This document shows positions 45,770 through 58,130 of a DNA stretch of 64,000 nucleotides, one piece after another. Each line of letters opens with the position of its first letter. Positions within the stretch are counted from its first letter, which is position 1. The notes beneath the pieces are model-generated. The model was given only the letters and a program-made list of their open reading frames with translations. It made no database searches and was not told where the DNA came from. This stretch comes from Lactarius indigo (taxonomy: Eukaryota; Basidiomycota; Agaricomycetes; Russulales; Russulaceae): assembly GCA_025766275.1 (NCBI GenBank), contig JAFKAC010000002.1, positions 2,046,001-2,110,000 on the forward strand, read 5' to 3'. The position numbers and the translations under genes are program-made.

Positions 45770-47043
45770 TTAACCGCGATTCCCATCAAGTAACACCTTT
45801 CCTTTCATTCCCACCACCCCAGTTTCACTCTGCACCCAAAGCGTTATCTCTTTCGAGCCACTCCAAGTTCCGTTGAAGGTCAACTCCTCGTTGACAACAA
45901 CAGGATTTAGCGCCCGATATTCGAAGTTTTTCATCTGTGCTCCAGGGTGATGGTGTGCGAAGGTTTCGAGCAACAACATGGCCGTGAGCGGCCCGTGCAC
46001 GAGACGTTCTGTAATTTGCGGTACGCGAAGCTATTTGGGGTTCACTTACAAGTTGTTATGGATTTACCTGGATAACCCTCTGACTGACGCGCATAATCGC
46101 GGTCGAGATGGATGTGGTGACCGTTGAATGTCAATGCGGAGAACCTGAATAGGGTGGTGGGACTCGGCGTGAATTTGAGCGAAAAATCTGGCCGTGGCAG
46201 ACCAAGCACTGTATAGCATATATTTGTCTGGATGGAGTGCATACACGAGGTTCCCGCAGCAGACTCACCTTCACGAAACCTCCTCTGTTTGACTCCCAGC
46301 CCGAGATATACATGCGTCCTTTCTTCGAGAATCGCGTGCTCTTCATCACCCTCATTCGATATTTCTATGCCCTGATTCACAAACACCATCGGAACAGTAT
46401 CCCCGAAGCCCTTTTTAACTACCGAGCGCACGCTCATACACGCAGTCGCTTCCCTGCCTATGATGAGTGGTTTCCTCCACTCCATCCGCCCTCCTGCCCA
46501 CATCCGTCGCACAAACGGTTCCGGTGGGCAAAAGTCGGCGTCTGTTCCATCTGGCCTCAAGTACTTCTCCGGCGTACGGGGATGGAAGAAGGCCAGGTGA
46601 TGGCCAAACCCCAATGCCTCCATATTCTTCGGACTCTTGTATGGGTGCCTCGTCCCATCTCTGGTCGGTAAAGTAACGTACAAATCCGATACGCGGTCGG
46701 TGTGTAAAGTTTCAGAAAGTGTGATGCTTTTCTTCTGGCTGGCCCATAGATCGAGGGCTTCCGTGGCGGCAATCGTGTACGGGGAGGCCCTGACTCGCCA
46801 CAAGCGGGGCACCAGAGACGCGCACTGGTTCAGGGGTGTGTGCATCGAGGAGCGAGACGAGACACGGTTACGGCGGCACCGTTGGTCATCTTTGACCGCT
46901 GCCGTAACGCGTTTGTGACCGACTCGTGCCTCGCGTGCCTCAACTGCTGCGGTTGTTATAAATGGTAATCCAAACCGCTCGGAGCCAATACTGTAACACG
47001 GCCTGGTCACCAACCTCTGACTCAATCTCCTCGGTATTGGCAT
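45770..47043 (-). CDS. htd2: Mitochondrial hydroxyacyl-thioester dehydratase type 2
   Basis: Two exons (47043-46068, 46008-45770) give 404 residues. The leader MPIPRRLSQRLVTRPCYSIG is a good mitochondrial presequence. Motifs are LGFGHHLAFFHPRTPEKYLR, DGTDADFCPPEPFVRRMWAG, LFRFSALTFNGHHIHLDRDY and, after the intron, RLVHGPLTAMLLLETFAHHH and NFEYRALNPVVVNEELTFNG. The NGHHIHLD segment holds the hot-dog-fold hydratase His/Asp. Htd2 performs the dehydration step of mitochondrial type-II fatty acid synthesis, which feeds lipoate made by the lip2 gene at 9 kb. Length and fold fit fungal Htd2. No frame problem. Confidence 0.9.
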
Positions 47044-47159
47044 CCTCGAGTGACGTCACGAATTATCGTTGATTGGCGTGAACATTTGGTTCGATTGTCG
47101 CCGCTGCCATACAAGAGACAGAAGGTGACTTGGAACCTCTTTTGATACCTCCGTTTGAA

Positions 47160-49075
47160 ATGTCTGCGCCTGCACCTGCGACTTACACCCGAATCCGAGT
47201 CGAATCGAGCAAAAAACAATTATTAGAATTCGCGTTTGATGACACGCATTTTACTGTCAGAAATTTGTCAGAAAAAAGTACGTTCGTTGACCGTCTTGCT
47301 GGTAGTCATCTCACATTGTCTTTTTTTGCTCCATAGACCTACTAAAGCTCAAGGTTCCTTTATCTCACGTCCTTTGGGTCGGCGTATCCGGTCCAGCAAT
47401 CGACGTACACCTGCTCGTGAAGAATCGCGGTAGTTTTAAGCTCACAACGGTATCAGCGTCCTTCCAAGGGGATGACCCAAACACAAGCAGTTGGGTGCAA
47501 AGCGCAATGACCGCCGCCTATGGAGGTGCGTTATGGCACAAATAATACCTCATTCTCCTTCGAATAATTTCCCAAGGTGTCAAAACACAGCGACGCCTTT
47601 TGGTTATCATAAATCCTCATGGCGGTCCAGTATGTTGTTTTGACGCCAATCGTCTCCTGCCCAGTTCTAATCATTTTAGGGAAAAGCGACCTCAATTTTC
47701 AAGGGTAAGGTCGAACCAATTCTCAAGGCTGCGCGTTGTGTGTACAAGGCTTTGTGTAAGTAGAACTGTTGCTTCTGGGGTCTGGTCCTCGGTTTACTCC
47801 TTTGAGCAGATACCGAGAGCAACGGTCACGCCCAGAAGATCGCGTCAGAAATCCTGCCAGATGAATATGATGCCGTCGTCTCTATCTCCGGGGACGGAAC
47901 GCTACACGAAATCGTCAACGGTTTTGCGCAGCACAAGGAACCCATGCGGGCCTTGAAGCTCCCCATTGCTCCTATACCCGCAGGATCTGGAAACGGCCTT
48001 TGCTTGAACCTGTTGGGTATCCAGGTCAGAGCCCCAAGCTGCCGCTGCTCCGGTAACACTTACATTTCTGTAGGACGGCCTGGATGCCGCCTATGCCACT
48101 CTGAACGTGATCAAGGGGCGACTGATGTCCATTGACCTACTTTCGATTCTTCAATCTGGAAAACGCAGTCTCTCTTTCATGTCCCAGTGTTCTGGGCTCA
48201 TGGCAGATCTCGACCTGGGTACCGAGCACTTGCGCTTCATGGGGAGCAATCGATTCGTATATGGCTTTTTGCGAGGGGGTGAGTCACGTGCTTCAGGTTT
48301 AAAAGCTTGTCTCCGGATTCTGAACCCTCCCCCAAGTCGTCACGGGGAAAACGTACCGGTTCAAGATCTCAGCTAAGATCGGAGCATCAGACAAGGTTGC
48401 AATGGTAGAAGCCTTGCGAAAACACGAGAATTCGGCGCCGGACGACGAACTCCCGCGAGCGGAGGTAGATAGCCGTTCGACAGGGCTCCCCCCTCTGCAG
48501 TATGTCGACGATTACGATGGGTGGACTACCTTCGAGGGCCCCGTTCTATTCTTCTATGCTGGCAAGGCCCCATACATGAGCCGGTAGAAAATGTTCCGGC
48601 TGCTCCAGCAGTTGTCGCCCCTTGCCTGATCGCGTACTTTTCTTCCTCAGGGAACTAATGCAATTCCCCGTTTCCATGCCCAGTGACGGGATGGTCGACC
48701 TCGTCATCCAGGGAACGGTGAGAATATGTTCGTTCTTTTGTAATTTGGTGTATGCTTGAACGCCATCAGTTGCCCCGCGCTGAAATGTTGAGAAATCTTG
48801 ACGGTGCAGAGAAAGGCGCCGCATACTGGCACAATAAAGTTAGTCATATCTCTTGACGTACGCACAATCTCTGATCATCTTTACAGGCGCAATACTTCAA
48901 GGCTAGTGCTTATCGCCTTGGATTCCTGCAGGAGGACGGCAATTTATCGATTGATGGAGAACGCTTTCCGTTCGAAGGGTATTATGCCGAAGTGCATCGC
49001 GGCTTGGGGACTGTCCTTAGCATGAAAGGTCGCTACGCTGTGGACTTCACTTTGGGTCCTCCTGGTACCGTGTGA
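47160..49075 (+). CDS. Sphingoid long-chain base (sphingosine) kinase
   Basis: About nine exons. The diacylglycerol-kinase catalytic fold is visible: RLLVIINPHGGP with GK after an intron (ATP loop), VVSISGDGTLHEIVNGFAQH (GDGT/H-E motif), LPIAPIPAGSGNGLCLNLLG, and DGLDAAYATLNVIKGRLMSI. Later segments are SFMSQCSGLMADLDLGTEHL, FMGSNRFVYGF, DDYDGWTTFEGPVLFFYAGK and MPSDGMVDLVIQGT. The C-terminus ends SIDGERFPFEGYYAEVHRGL and VLSMKGRYAVDF. The layout is that of Lcb4/Lcb5 and human SPHK, which phosphorylate sphingoid bases to signalling lipids. It starts 116 bp from HTD2 in divergent orientation. Confidence 0.92.
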
Positions 49076-49502
49076 ACGGTCGACTTGCATATACAATATA
49101 TATAGTGGATGAATATTCACATCAAAGATTTCTTGTCTTTGGATCTCACGGACTTTCGCTTTCTTACCGCTTTTAATTAATGCGAAATTATCAAATCAGT
49201 CGTGATGTTCTTGGAAGCTATTGCGGGTTAATACACTCCTGAGGAGTAGGTCGTATCGTAATCATCGATAGGTATATGTATGTATGTGTAATGCAAAACA
49301 TCGAAGCATGACTGAACCGCAACGAGAAGTGAGGGTCCATATATCCAATACGGAGTAGAATAAAGAGAATGTCGTCAGCAAGTGCCTAAATACAGAGTCC
49401 AAAAACGCAAAATGACAGTTCACAACCCAGGTGCCCTATGTCTATACCTCAAAAGAAAAAAACACTACAGGTACGGGGGCAGATGCAGAAAAGATATCGC
49501 CA
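49076..49502. other. Convergent intergenic region
   Basis: An AT-rich 427-bp region between the 3' ends of the sphingoid-base kinase and the glucan synthase. It probably holds both 3' UTRs; no gene or repeat is seen. Confidence 0.5.
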
Positions 49503-52500
49503 TCATGGGCGAGCTATGGGACAATGAATCAATGTGAGGGACGACGGTAAGTGAACAATCAGCTTACCAAGCTGCTCCTTGCGGTAGAACCAGAAATACC
49601 CAATGACGATGATCAGTTGACTGGCGAGTGCAATCCAGAAGGGGGCAGAAGCCATAGGACTCCCACTCAACCCATCCTGGAAGTCCCATTTTCCAGCATC
49701 TGGGAAGACACTTTCCGGACCAATCCTATTCGGGGCAGTGGCACGGGCGACCATCACGCACACTGAGCCAATAATTTGCGAAAATGCTAGAGTCGCACAG
49801 ACATGGAGTCGTGATAGCGTCTGCATCGCCACCGTGTTAGCGAATGTCGTGTACAGTGACATGGAAGGGAGGTTACCTGAAGAAGGATCATACCCAGGCC
49901 CACACCTTGGACAGCGTCTAGAACTCCTAGCCACAACCAAAGGGAGATGCCGAGATAAGGGCCTGCGCTGCCGGCCCAGGGGATGTACAAGGCAAGGGAA
50001 GATGTACCCCAAAGCATCTAAACAGCACCCGCCTTAGTAGCGTCTCGAGTGATAGATACAAGAAAATACATACCTGGCACCACCTGGGGGCACCAAGACC
50101 GACGGCGAACACGGGAAGCAGCCAAGTGTGCGTCTTGCTGAAGTGAGTGAGTATAACTAGTATCGCAGCCCATACGCCGACAAAGAAGATAACGATCAAC
50201 AATGCGATCTGCCACTTGGGGATTGGCACAGCCCAAAGGAAGCCCCAGTTACGGCCGTACGGCTGAAACAACATTCAGGATTAGGGAAGACACGAACAAT
50301 GCCTATAAGAACGTACCCCCGAAAGCCAGTAATCACGCAGAATTTCAGATGCAAGGAACCAGAGCACGAGCTTCCTACGGAAGAGTGTCTTGAGGAAATT
50401 CGGAACCTTTGGAGGAGTCTGGCGGTAATACTCTGCGTCGGGACTAAGCATCCAGTGCCTGCACTGACGGAAGGACTACTTACCAGGTAAGCCATACAAC
50501 ATCAGGTAGGCGAATAAGAGGCTGATCGCCGCGAGTGGCCAAACAACGAGGACAATCCACCACGGTGTCAAGTTCCCTTGATCCTGGTTCTGGAGCCGGA
50601 AACCCCAGTACCATAACGCGGCCACCCAAATTTGTTGCGAACCTTGCACTATGCAGGCACGTAACATCCAAACCTCGGTCGCAGCACCCTGGAAAGGGTG
50701 TTCAACAGATGACAACCGTGATGATGCCGAGAAATGAACTTACAGCCTCTTCTCCGAAGTTCAAGCCAAAGAAGATAAATGCCGCAGCAGAGGCTACGGC
50801 GTAGCACCAAGTGGCCACACTAGCCAGTGCCTTGTGCGCCGGGTGAAGGGCTGCTGTCAAAGACGGTAATCCAATGAGGAAGAACGCGAGCGCAAAGAAG
50901 AGCCAAGGCGCAGAAAGGACCCAGATCGAAGGCTTCAGACGGAACATCGGGTACCATACCGCACTCGCGGCGAGGAAGACGCCGCTCAGAACGTAAAGCT
51001 GTAGATTATCCTGAGAGCTCTGCCCTGAGAGTAGTGTAATCTGGAAGCTAGTTGCGCTGAGCACCTGCCCCAAAGCGATGACGATCGTGTATAATGGCCA
51101 GCCTCCGATCTCTCTTGACATAGCAATCTGAATACCGGTCATAACAACAGCCTCTCCTTGATCATTCGGCAACGGGCCATCGTAGTCAGTATACTGTCCC
51201 GCAGTATTGAAAGATTGGGTATTGGGGGCTGCAAAAGCCATGAGATGATTCACGCATGCTGGTCCAAGTAGACTTACATGTTGGCCGTGATGGGTGATCG
51301 TAGAGGGAGGGTGAAGGAGTCCCCCAAATCGACTCGCGCCGTGACGATCGGTGACTTGCTGCGCTAGAGAGCTTGTCTTTCCGAACCTTGTCAAAGAAGG
51401 CTTCTTCGCTCTTTGTGAGGAATTTCTCGATGGACAACTCTCCTTTTGAGTTATCTGCAGACAGGTTTTGCAGCTTCGCGACGAACTCCTGAGCAACGCC
51501 ACCGTCTGCATCGGTAAACTGCAGACACTGTAAGCGACACTTAATGGTGAGAAGCGGGCCAGACTCACCGAGGCAATAGCTTTGTTCAGAGGAGAGTTGG
51601 CCTTTTCGTCCACAATAGAAGCAATCGACTCGACAGAAGAAACCCGGCTATGAGCACCGAATGGCCGAGAGGGGGCTTCCAGGAAGGGGTCTGGCGCATG
51701 TCTCTGGTCCCTGGCAATTGTTCGATTCGCCTTGTCCAAGAAGTTTCCGAATTCAGGTTGTCCGTTGGCACCGCGGTTCGGCGCCGAGTAATCACCCTCG
51801 GTATCTGATGTGGTGCTGCTGATCGAAATACGGTTGCCATCTTGAATGCGGGGAGGAGCATGCAAGAAGGGATCACCACCGGGAGTGAGCGTCTCTTGGC
51901 TCCATTGACCAGGCGAGCCAGGAATATTCATCCGAGGACTGTTTTGGGCACTCTGCGCGTCCCAGTCAGGCTGTGATGGATCGGCTTGGTGAACTGGGTT
52001 CCAGTCGTCGTGTTCTGAAATAGCTGTGGGACCTCCAGCGGCACCATCCGACGGACGCCATGCATCATGGCCAGCCAAACCTCTACTTGCGTGGATACTG
52101 CGCTTGTGGAAATCTTCCATGCGCTGTCGCCACTCAACAACTGGGAAGCGCTGAACAGCTGAGCGAGCACGTAATATAGCGCGTTCCTCCTCGGTCGATT
52201 TTAAAGCGAGTTTGATCGTCTTGGATAGCTGTGACATCATATGACCCGTAGACATGGATTCAACAGGGAACCACTGTGAAGTGTCGATAGTTAGCGCGTA
52301 ACCGAATGGAGTCATGAGTGGCTTACCCATCCGGGCATCAAGCCGAGACCACCGAGGCGACTGCCAACACCCAGTGCACCCTTACGACCGAACTCGACGG
52401 CAACTAAACCGAAGGGTTCATCGCGAGAAGGAATTAGAGCGAAATCTGCGCCGCTAAACAAATAAGGAGGCAGTGCAGTGAACTCTGGCTTCGAGTAAAC

Positions 52501-55500
52501 ACGCTCGGGATACAGTTCCATAAGACGATTGAGTTTCTCCGCTGCAAAACGCCCATACAGGTCAATGACGGGTCCAACGGTGATAAGCTGGATGCTTGGC
52601 CGTTTATCCAACCTATGAAAAGCATAAATGACTGAAAACGCAAGGCTCAAAAAAACACTCACAGGGATGGCATAACATCGGCAATGAGGTCCACGCCCTT
52701 CTGTTTGGACCAGCGACCTACGAATACGAAAAGGTCTGCATGAGGATCTTGCTTGATCCCAGCCCACTCTTGGGCTTGTCTTTTGTGCTCAGGTCGCTCT
52801 GCTTCCGCCTTTTGGTCGACTTTGATGTCTGCTACTTTGATCGCGTTCTCATCCAGGGCGTCGATGTCGCTCGGATCAGGGTTCGGTAAAGAGTCCACAT
52901 GTTTAAGGGTCCAGAGGGCGGGATACCTAGCCCAAGATCGCTTGCCGTATTTGTCCGACACACCAGCAACACCAACGGACTTCTGATGTACGCTAATAAA
53001 GGACGCTGCGGCATGGAGCAAATTGAACGTATTTCCGAACTGAACATATTTTGTGCAGTGCTCCTTGCTGATATTGAATGCCGAGCAGACTTCTTTCATC
53101 TCCTCCTTAGTGCGCAATGGCCAAAGACCCTGGAATTCGGCGTTATGGAGAGACAGGCAAACCGGGAGCACTTTCGGGAGCAGGTAGATGGGGGCCAAAG
53201 CACCGTGGTAATCGTTGACGTGGTAAATGTCGATGTCGGGATTGCGTCGAACGGTTGCAGCTATTGCCTGGTTCCAAGTGGAGTAGAAAATGGCCGACGA
53301 AAGGTCGTCCATGCGAGCCGGGTACGGGTCCGCCTTCGTCTGTGCGCGGAACACAGGGCTATCGAGGATGACGTACGTAATGTTGTCCAGGACGTGAGTT
53401 TCTACCTCAATCAAATACGGCTCGCCAAAAATGATGACCTCAATCGGTTCCGCTGGTTCACCTGGGGGATACTCCAGGTCTTTGACTTTAGGAACAACCC
53501 AGATGAGGTCGACATCTGTCATCGCTTTGCCCATGAGACTTGACATGACACCGAGGCCACCGATCTTGACCTTGAGCTTCCAGTCTATGATCTCGTACTC
53601 CAGCGTTGAGATAATAACCTTGCGTCGCTTGTTCTTGTCCTCGGGCCAGCCTATGATTTCGGTCTGCTTGTGATGTCCAAAGAGCTTTTCCGATACGACA
53701 GAAGGCTCTTTCAGGTCAGATTTCGACTTATTGCCTAGTGAACCTAAGATCGGGAAGTAGCTGGCGTGCTCTTTGTTTGGGGCGACTCCCCATTTGTTGT
53801 GCTTGATACCGTAGAATGACCACATGAAGACCACCACGGCAAGTGTACCGGTGATGATAGGAATGGCGAGGAGGAGAGCGTACATGATTGCACCGACTGC
53901 AGACTGACCGCGAGGCTCGAGGGACCACGTCAAGTCAGCATCATCGACTACCAGGGTCCAGGCAAGGTGGGGATGCGGCGGCGCCGACATATTGATATAG
54001 TTAGGAGCTGCAGTATTGGGAGGTAGGCGATCCAAGACACCATCACCGTCGACGTCTCCATAGTAGTAGTCGTCGTATCCAAATACGTTAAGTTGCACGA
54101 AGGTAGGCCAGGTAGACATGATCTCAAGCTCCCATTTGCCTTGGCTGTTCTGAGTCATTTCCGCGGAGATACCCTTGTCAAAGCCCCAAGAATTGAATGG
54201 ACCACGGGCGAGTAGCTGCGGTACACGACGCTGTTGGTTGAAACCGTGATCAGCGTGAACGACAGCGCTGGCGGACTGCGCAAAATAACTCCAGTCTTGG
54301 GAACTTGTTCAGCATACGTACGAATAATACCAACACGAAACTCACATTGCACCATGATGTGTTGGCCCTGCCAGAAATATTCCGAATTGTCAAAAGTGCT
54401 GGCATCGATGAATGTCGTATCCTCCCAAGGCTTCCATTGAGTCCAATTACGACCAAAGTTGAGCGAGTACCGGAAGCTATCCGCGCCGAACGCCTTGTGC
54501 GAGAAGCTGTACTGTCCGTTTGACAAACCAAATGCGCTGTTGTCATAATCAGATTCTGGGAAAATCATGACGTTGTCGGAAGTTCCTTTGCGGATCAGTA
54601 ACGTGTCCTTCGACTGGGAAAAGAATCAGTAGAGCACTATGAAGTAGACTGTCTGATACACACCCCCGTTGTTGTAACACTATCGTTTGCTAGAGCATTG
54701 TCGAGAGTCAAAGCTAGAATGCCGTCTGGCACGTTTTGGAGTGTGACCGACCAAAACCAGGCCGACGGCGAATCGCCTGATATTCTAGTCGGGTTAGGGT
54801 TTTGGACTTGTCCGCACTTCACCGCATTAGGGTCAAACGTTGGGTTACTGCCATGACCAGAAGAGGACATATTGAGAGACAGAGCCTTCGTGACACCGGT
54901 ACAACTCATGCCAGTATTGAACTCGAAAGATATTGTAACTGTGTTGTTGGTACCATTGGAGGGGATCCGGGCGTCATGACCAGGAGAGAACTTGGTAAGT
55001 GCAGGGCGCGGCGGAACCCAATCACTGGCAGGAACGAGGATCTTAAAACTGTATGGATCCATGGTGACACTAGAGAGACAGCCTTGGAACGGTGCGGTCG
55101 AGTCGTTATTGAGGTGCGAAAGGGAGCTCGCAAGTGTATAGCTTTCGAAGGGTGCTACAAGATTTCGTATCGTAGTATTGGCCGCATATGGGGTCGAAAT
55201 CCATTCAAGCGATTTACAGTCATATGAAAATGTTTGAGTCGTGTTCTGGTTTGTGAACAATAGCCAGACTTGATCCGTGTTGTTGTTGGTGACCTGCTGC
55301 ACGCTAGAGATTACAGATCGAGAAAACGACCAAAGACCCATCTCTGTCTGCGTTTGGTTTGAACCGGGGCGCTGAATGAAATACGTCCAGTTTCCGCGCT
55401 GGAGAAGTTCAAAGCCATCTTGCAGAGAGGCATACACCGAACGTAGATAGAGGAAATGTCCGAACATGCGACGGCTGTCGGCAGTAGGGTCAAAGTGGTC

Positions 55501-57438
55501 CAAAGAGTTCCAGTCGTCCATGCAACCAAGGAGAGCCTTGTCTAAGGGGATGTTGAAATACTGATCAGAACCTAGACGGTAGCACCCGTGACGTTGCCAA
55601 GCCTTGTTGCTGAACATAGCTTGGCGACCATAGAGATAATTGGATGCGCCGGTGTCATACAGGTAGAAGTTCTGCTCCTCGCCATAGAAGAACTATGAGT
55701 GGGAAGGTCAGCTCCGAAAGATAAGCGGAGAGGAGTGGTAGAAGATATTACCAAGGGAAGTCCAGGCATAACAAGCGTCGTTACGAAGGTAGCCAGAGCA
55801 CCTCTCTGGGTTCCATTTTCCAGGCTAGGCCAGCGGAACACGTCGAAATTACTAGTTCCAAACATGTGCCTTGGATCGACCTTACCAGTGTTTGGATTTA
55901 TCATGTCATTGTCGACAAACATCTGGTTCCAAGCGGTGACGAGGTTGGTGTCAACGTCGAAAGCGACTTGCAAATTTCCGTCCATTCCGAGCATCCGAGT
56001 TAGCGCACGGTAGGTGGAATAATGGAATGCTACGCCATCCAACCCATTAATCGGAGCATCGCGCAAAAAATACTGATTCTGGTTCGAAGTGAGATTTGCA
56101 GCAGCGAGCAACCCTGGGGGCAGTTGCGTGGGAGTCCTGCCTCGCCCGCTGAAAAAAAAAAAAGGGTGATATCAGTGGGCGTGTTACAGGTGATCATGTA
56201 GTTTACGCACTAATATAGAGAACCGAAGGTGTCGCCACCAGTAACCTCGCCAGTGATATAGAAGTTCTTCTTGCCAAATTTAGTGGCACACTGTCTAGCG
56301 GCAGCAGCCCATTCCGCAAGAGCGTCGACAGTAACTTGTGTCGACTTATCGATACGGATCGCATCTAGATCAAGTGCTTGAATGGCCATGCAAGCAAAAA
56401 CCTTCAACTTGGCCATGACCTCTGGCTTCCATTCACGAAGACGATCCTGCACGGACGCGAACTTTGATAATTGACGTTGCCAGTCCGGATGGACACCGAA
56501 AGCTTCCGTGTCACCGTATTGATCGAAATCCGAGTCCAGGCACCCATTGGTCTGCAGGGTAATGACAGTGCCGTCACTATCCCAGAACTTCGGGAGTACA
56601 CAAGACGTGTTGCGGGTGTTAATGATCTGGCGGAGAGGTCGGTATCCTCCAGGAACCCGGAAACAAGCGTATCACGTGCCTGAAAATCCTGGTACTCGTC
56701 AAACCCCCATGGACTATATCTAGGATGTTTCCAAACGGCATCATGCTCAGAGAGATCGAACGGTGTGGAAGTGTTCAAGAAACTAGAAATTATGAACAAA
56801 AAGTGACACAGGATTCCGTCTGTACGCACCTCGCAAAACCGATCAAGTCACCCATGGTGCCAACTGTGAAGTCGGCCATAAAGTACATGCCACGAGCATG
56901 AATCTCATCGATGGTATTCCGCCAATCTTCTAGTGTTCCCCAGTGCGGGTCCAGTACGGTGAAATCGAGAGGGGAATAACCTTTCAAGTAGTTGGGTACA
57001 AATGAAAACCAAACAAGTGAAAGAGCACCCACTATCGGCCTGCCACAACATGTTGAGAAAGGGAGTGCCAGAGATGAAAATTCCCTTGACACCCATGCCT
57101 AGGAGGTAGTCCAATTTGGATACCAAGCCCTTGAGATCCCCGCCAGCTCGTAACTGGGTTTCTCGCCAATCATACTCGAATGTGGTACCAAAAAAATCGT
57201 TATTTGAAGGGTCACCGTCGGCGAATTTATCCATGAGGATGGTGTAGAAAGGGATAGCCCGCCAGTTGGTGGGCGACGGGGTATAGGTGGTGTTTGGTCG
57301 GGACGTTTGGTAGTCGAGAGGAGACTGGGCATTTTGGTTCATGTTCAGATTGTATTGGACGAGGTCATCACGGTAAGGCGACGCGAACGTCGAACCAGCA
57401 ACGGTGAGTAAGGACCATACGGTCCATGTGAGACGCAT
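49503..57438 (-). CDS. ags1: Alpha-1,3-glucan synthase
   Basis: A very large gene, roughly 2,300-2,400 residues. [20 protein letters not shown] is a signal peptide. The GH13-like outer domain has [80 protein letters not shown] and [12 protein letters not shown] membrane segment ([20 protein letters not shown]) leads to a GT5 glycogen-synthase-like domain: [60 protein letters not shown], and [20 protein letters not shown]. The C-terminal third has many membrane spans, the presumed exporter. The last exon (EQL then ARP) follows a short intron. A frame step of +2 or -1 near 56635 is probably an assembly error. Confidence 0.95.
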
Positions 57439-58130
57439 GTCTACACGACTAGCGTGGCTTGGTGGTAAGGGAGGACTCTAGCGGTGGATATGCGGAAAAG
57501 TTGAAGAAAATGGGGGGAGGGGTAAATGAAGGTCTAAAAGAAGAAGGTGAATATGGCGGGTAAGAGACGAGAGGTGGAATGGGGGCGTGCCAGCACTTTC
57601 AGGATGACATGCCAGGCACTCTATTTAGGACAGCGTCTAAACCGCATTCAAACTAAAAAAGCGTGGGAAAATAGATAGCCTTGTATGCACGCGCGGTGTC
57701 ATGGCTGTGTGCGACCTAAGCTAAACGTTGGGCGCTGATAGGGACAAATAAATGCGCGGGTACAAATCACCGTCCGCGCTTGACACCGTTACCGGCTAAC
57801 ACGGCCCAGCCCCTTCTTTTTTTGAAATCATATGTCCGGGAAAAAAATGTGCTGGATGGTCTTACCAATACGTCAACGGCAGTTTCGATGTGGTGCAGAA
57901 GTAGAGAACCATAGTACCGTACTATACAGAAGGCAGACACAGAAGAGTGGCCATCGCTGGTATCAATGACAACATTTCCGGTTATTGTATGACAACCACG
58001 ATCACGCATACACCCGCACTCACGGCGGCGCACATGCACTTTTCATTGTCTGACATCTGAAAGTATTGTTACCGTACAGTACTGGAGCCCACTGCCTCCA
58101 TCGAAGTATTCTTCGTCCCCCGTCCCATTC
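57439..58130. promoter_or_regulatory. Divergent upstream region of ags1 and the MAPKKK gene
   Basis: Nearly 700 bp separate two divergent start codons, so promoters of both genes must lie here. Purine-rich tracts (57500-57560) precede ags1 and pyrimidine-rich tracts precede the kinase. No specific factor site can be named with confidence. Confidence 0.5.

Noticed and set aside
52899..53543. A 214-codon plus-strand open frame
   Set aside because: It is antisense to the GT5 domain of the alpha-glucan synthase.
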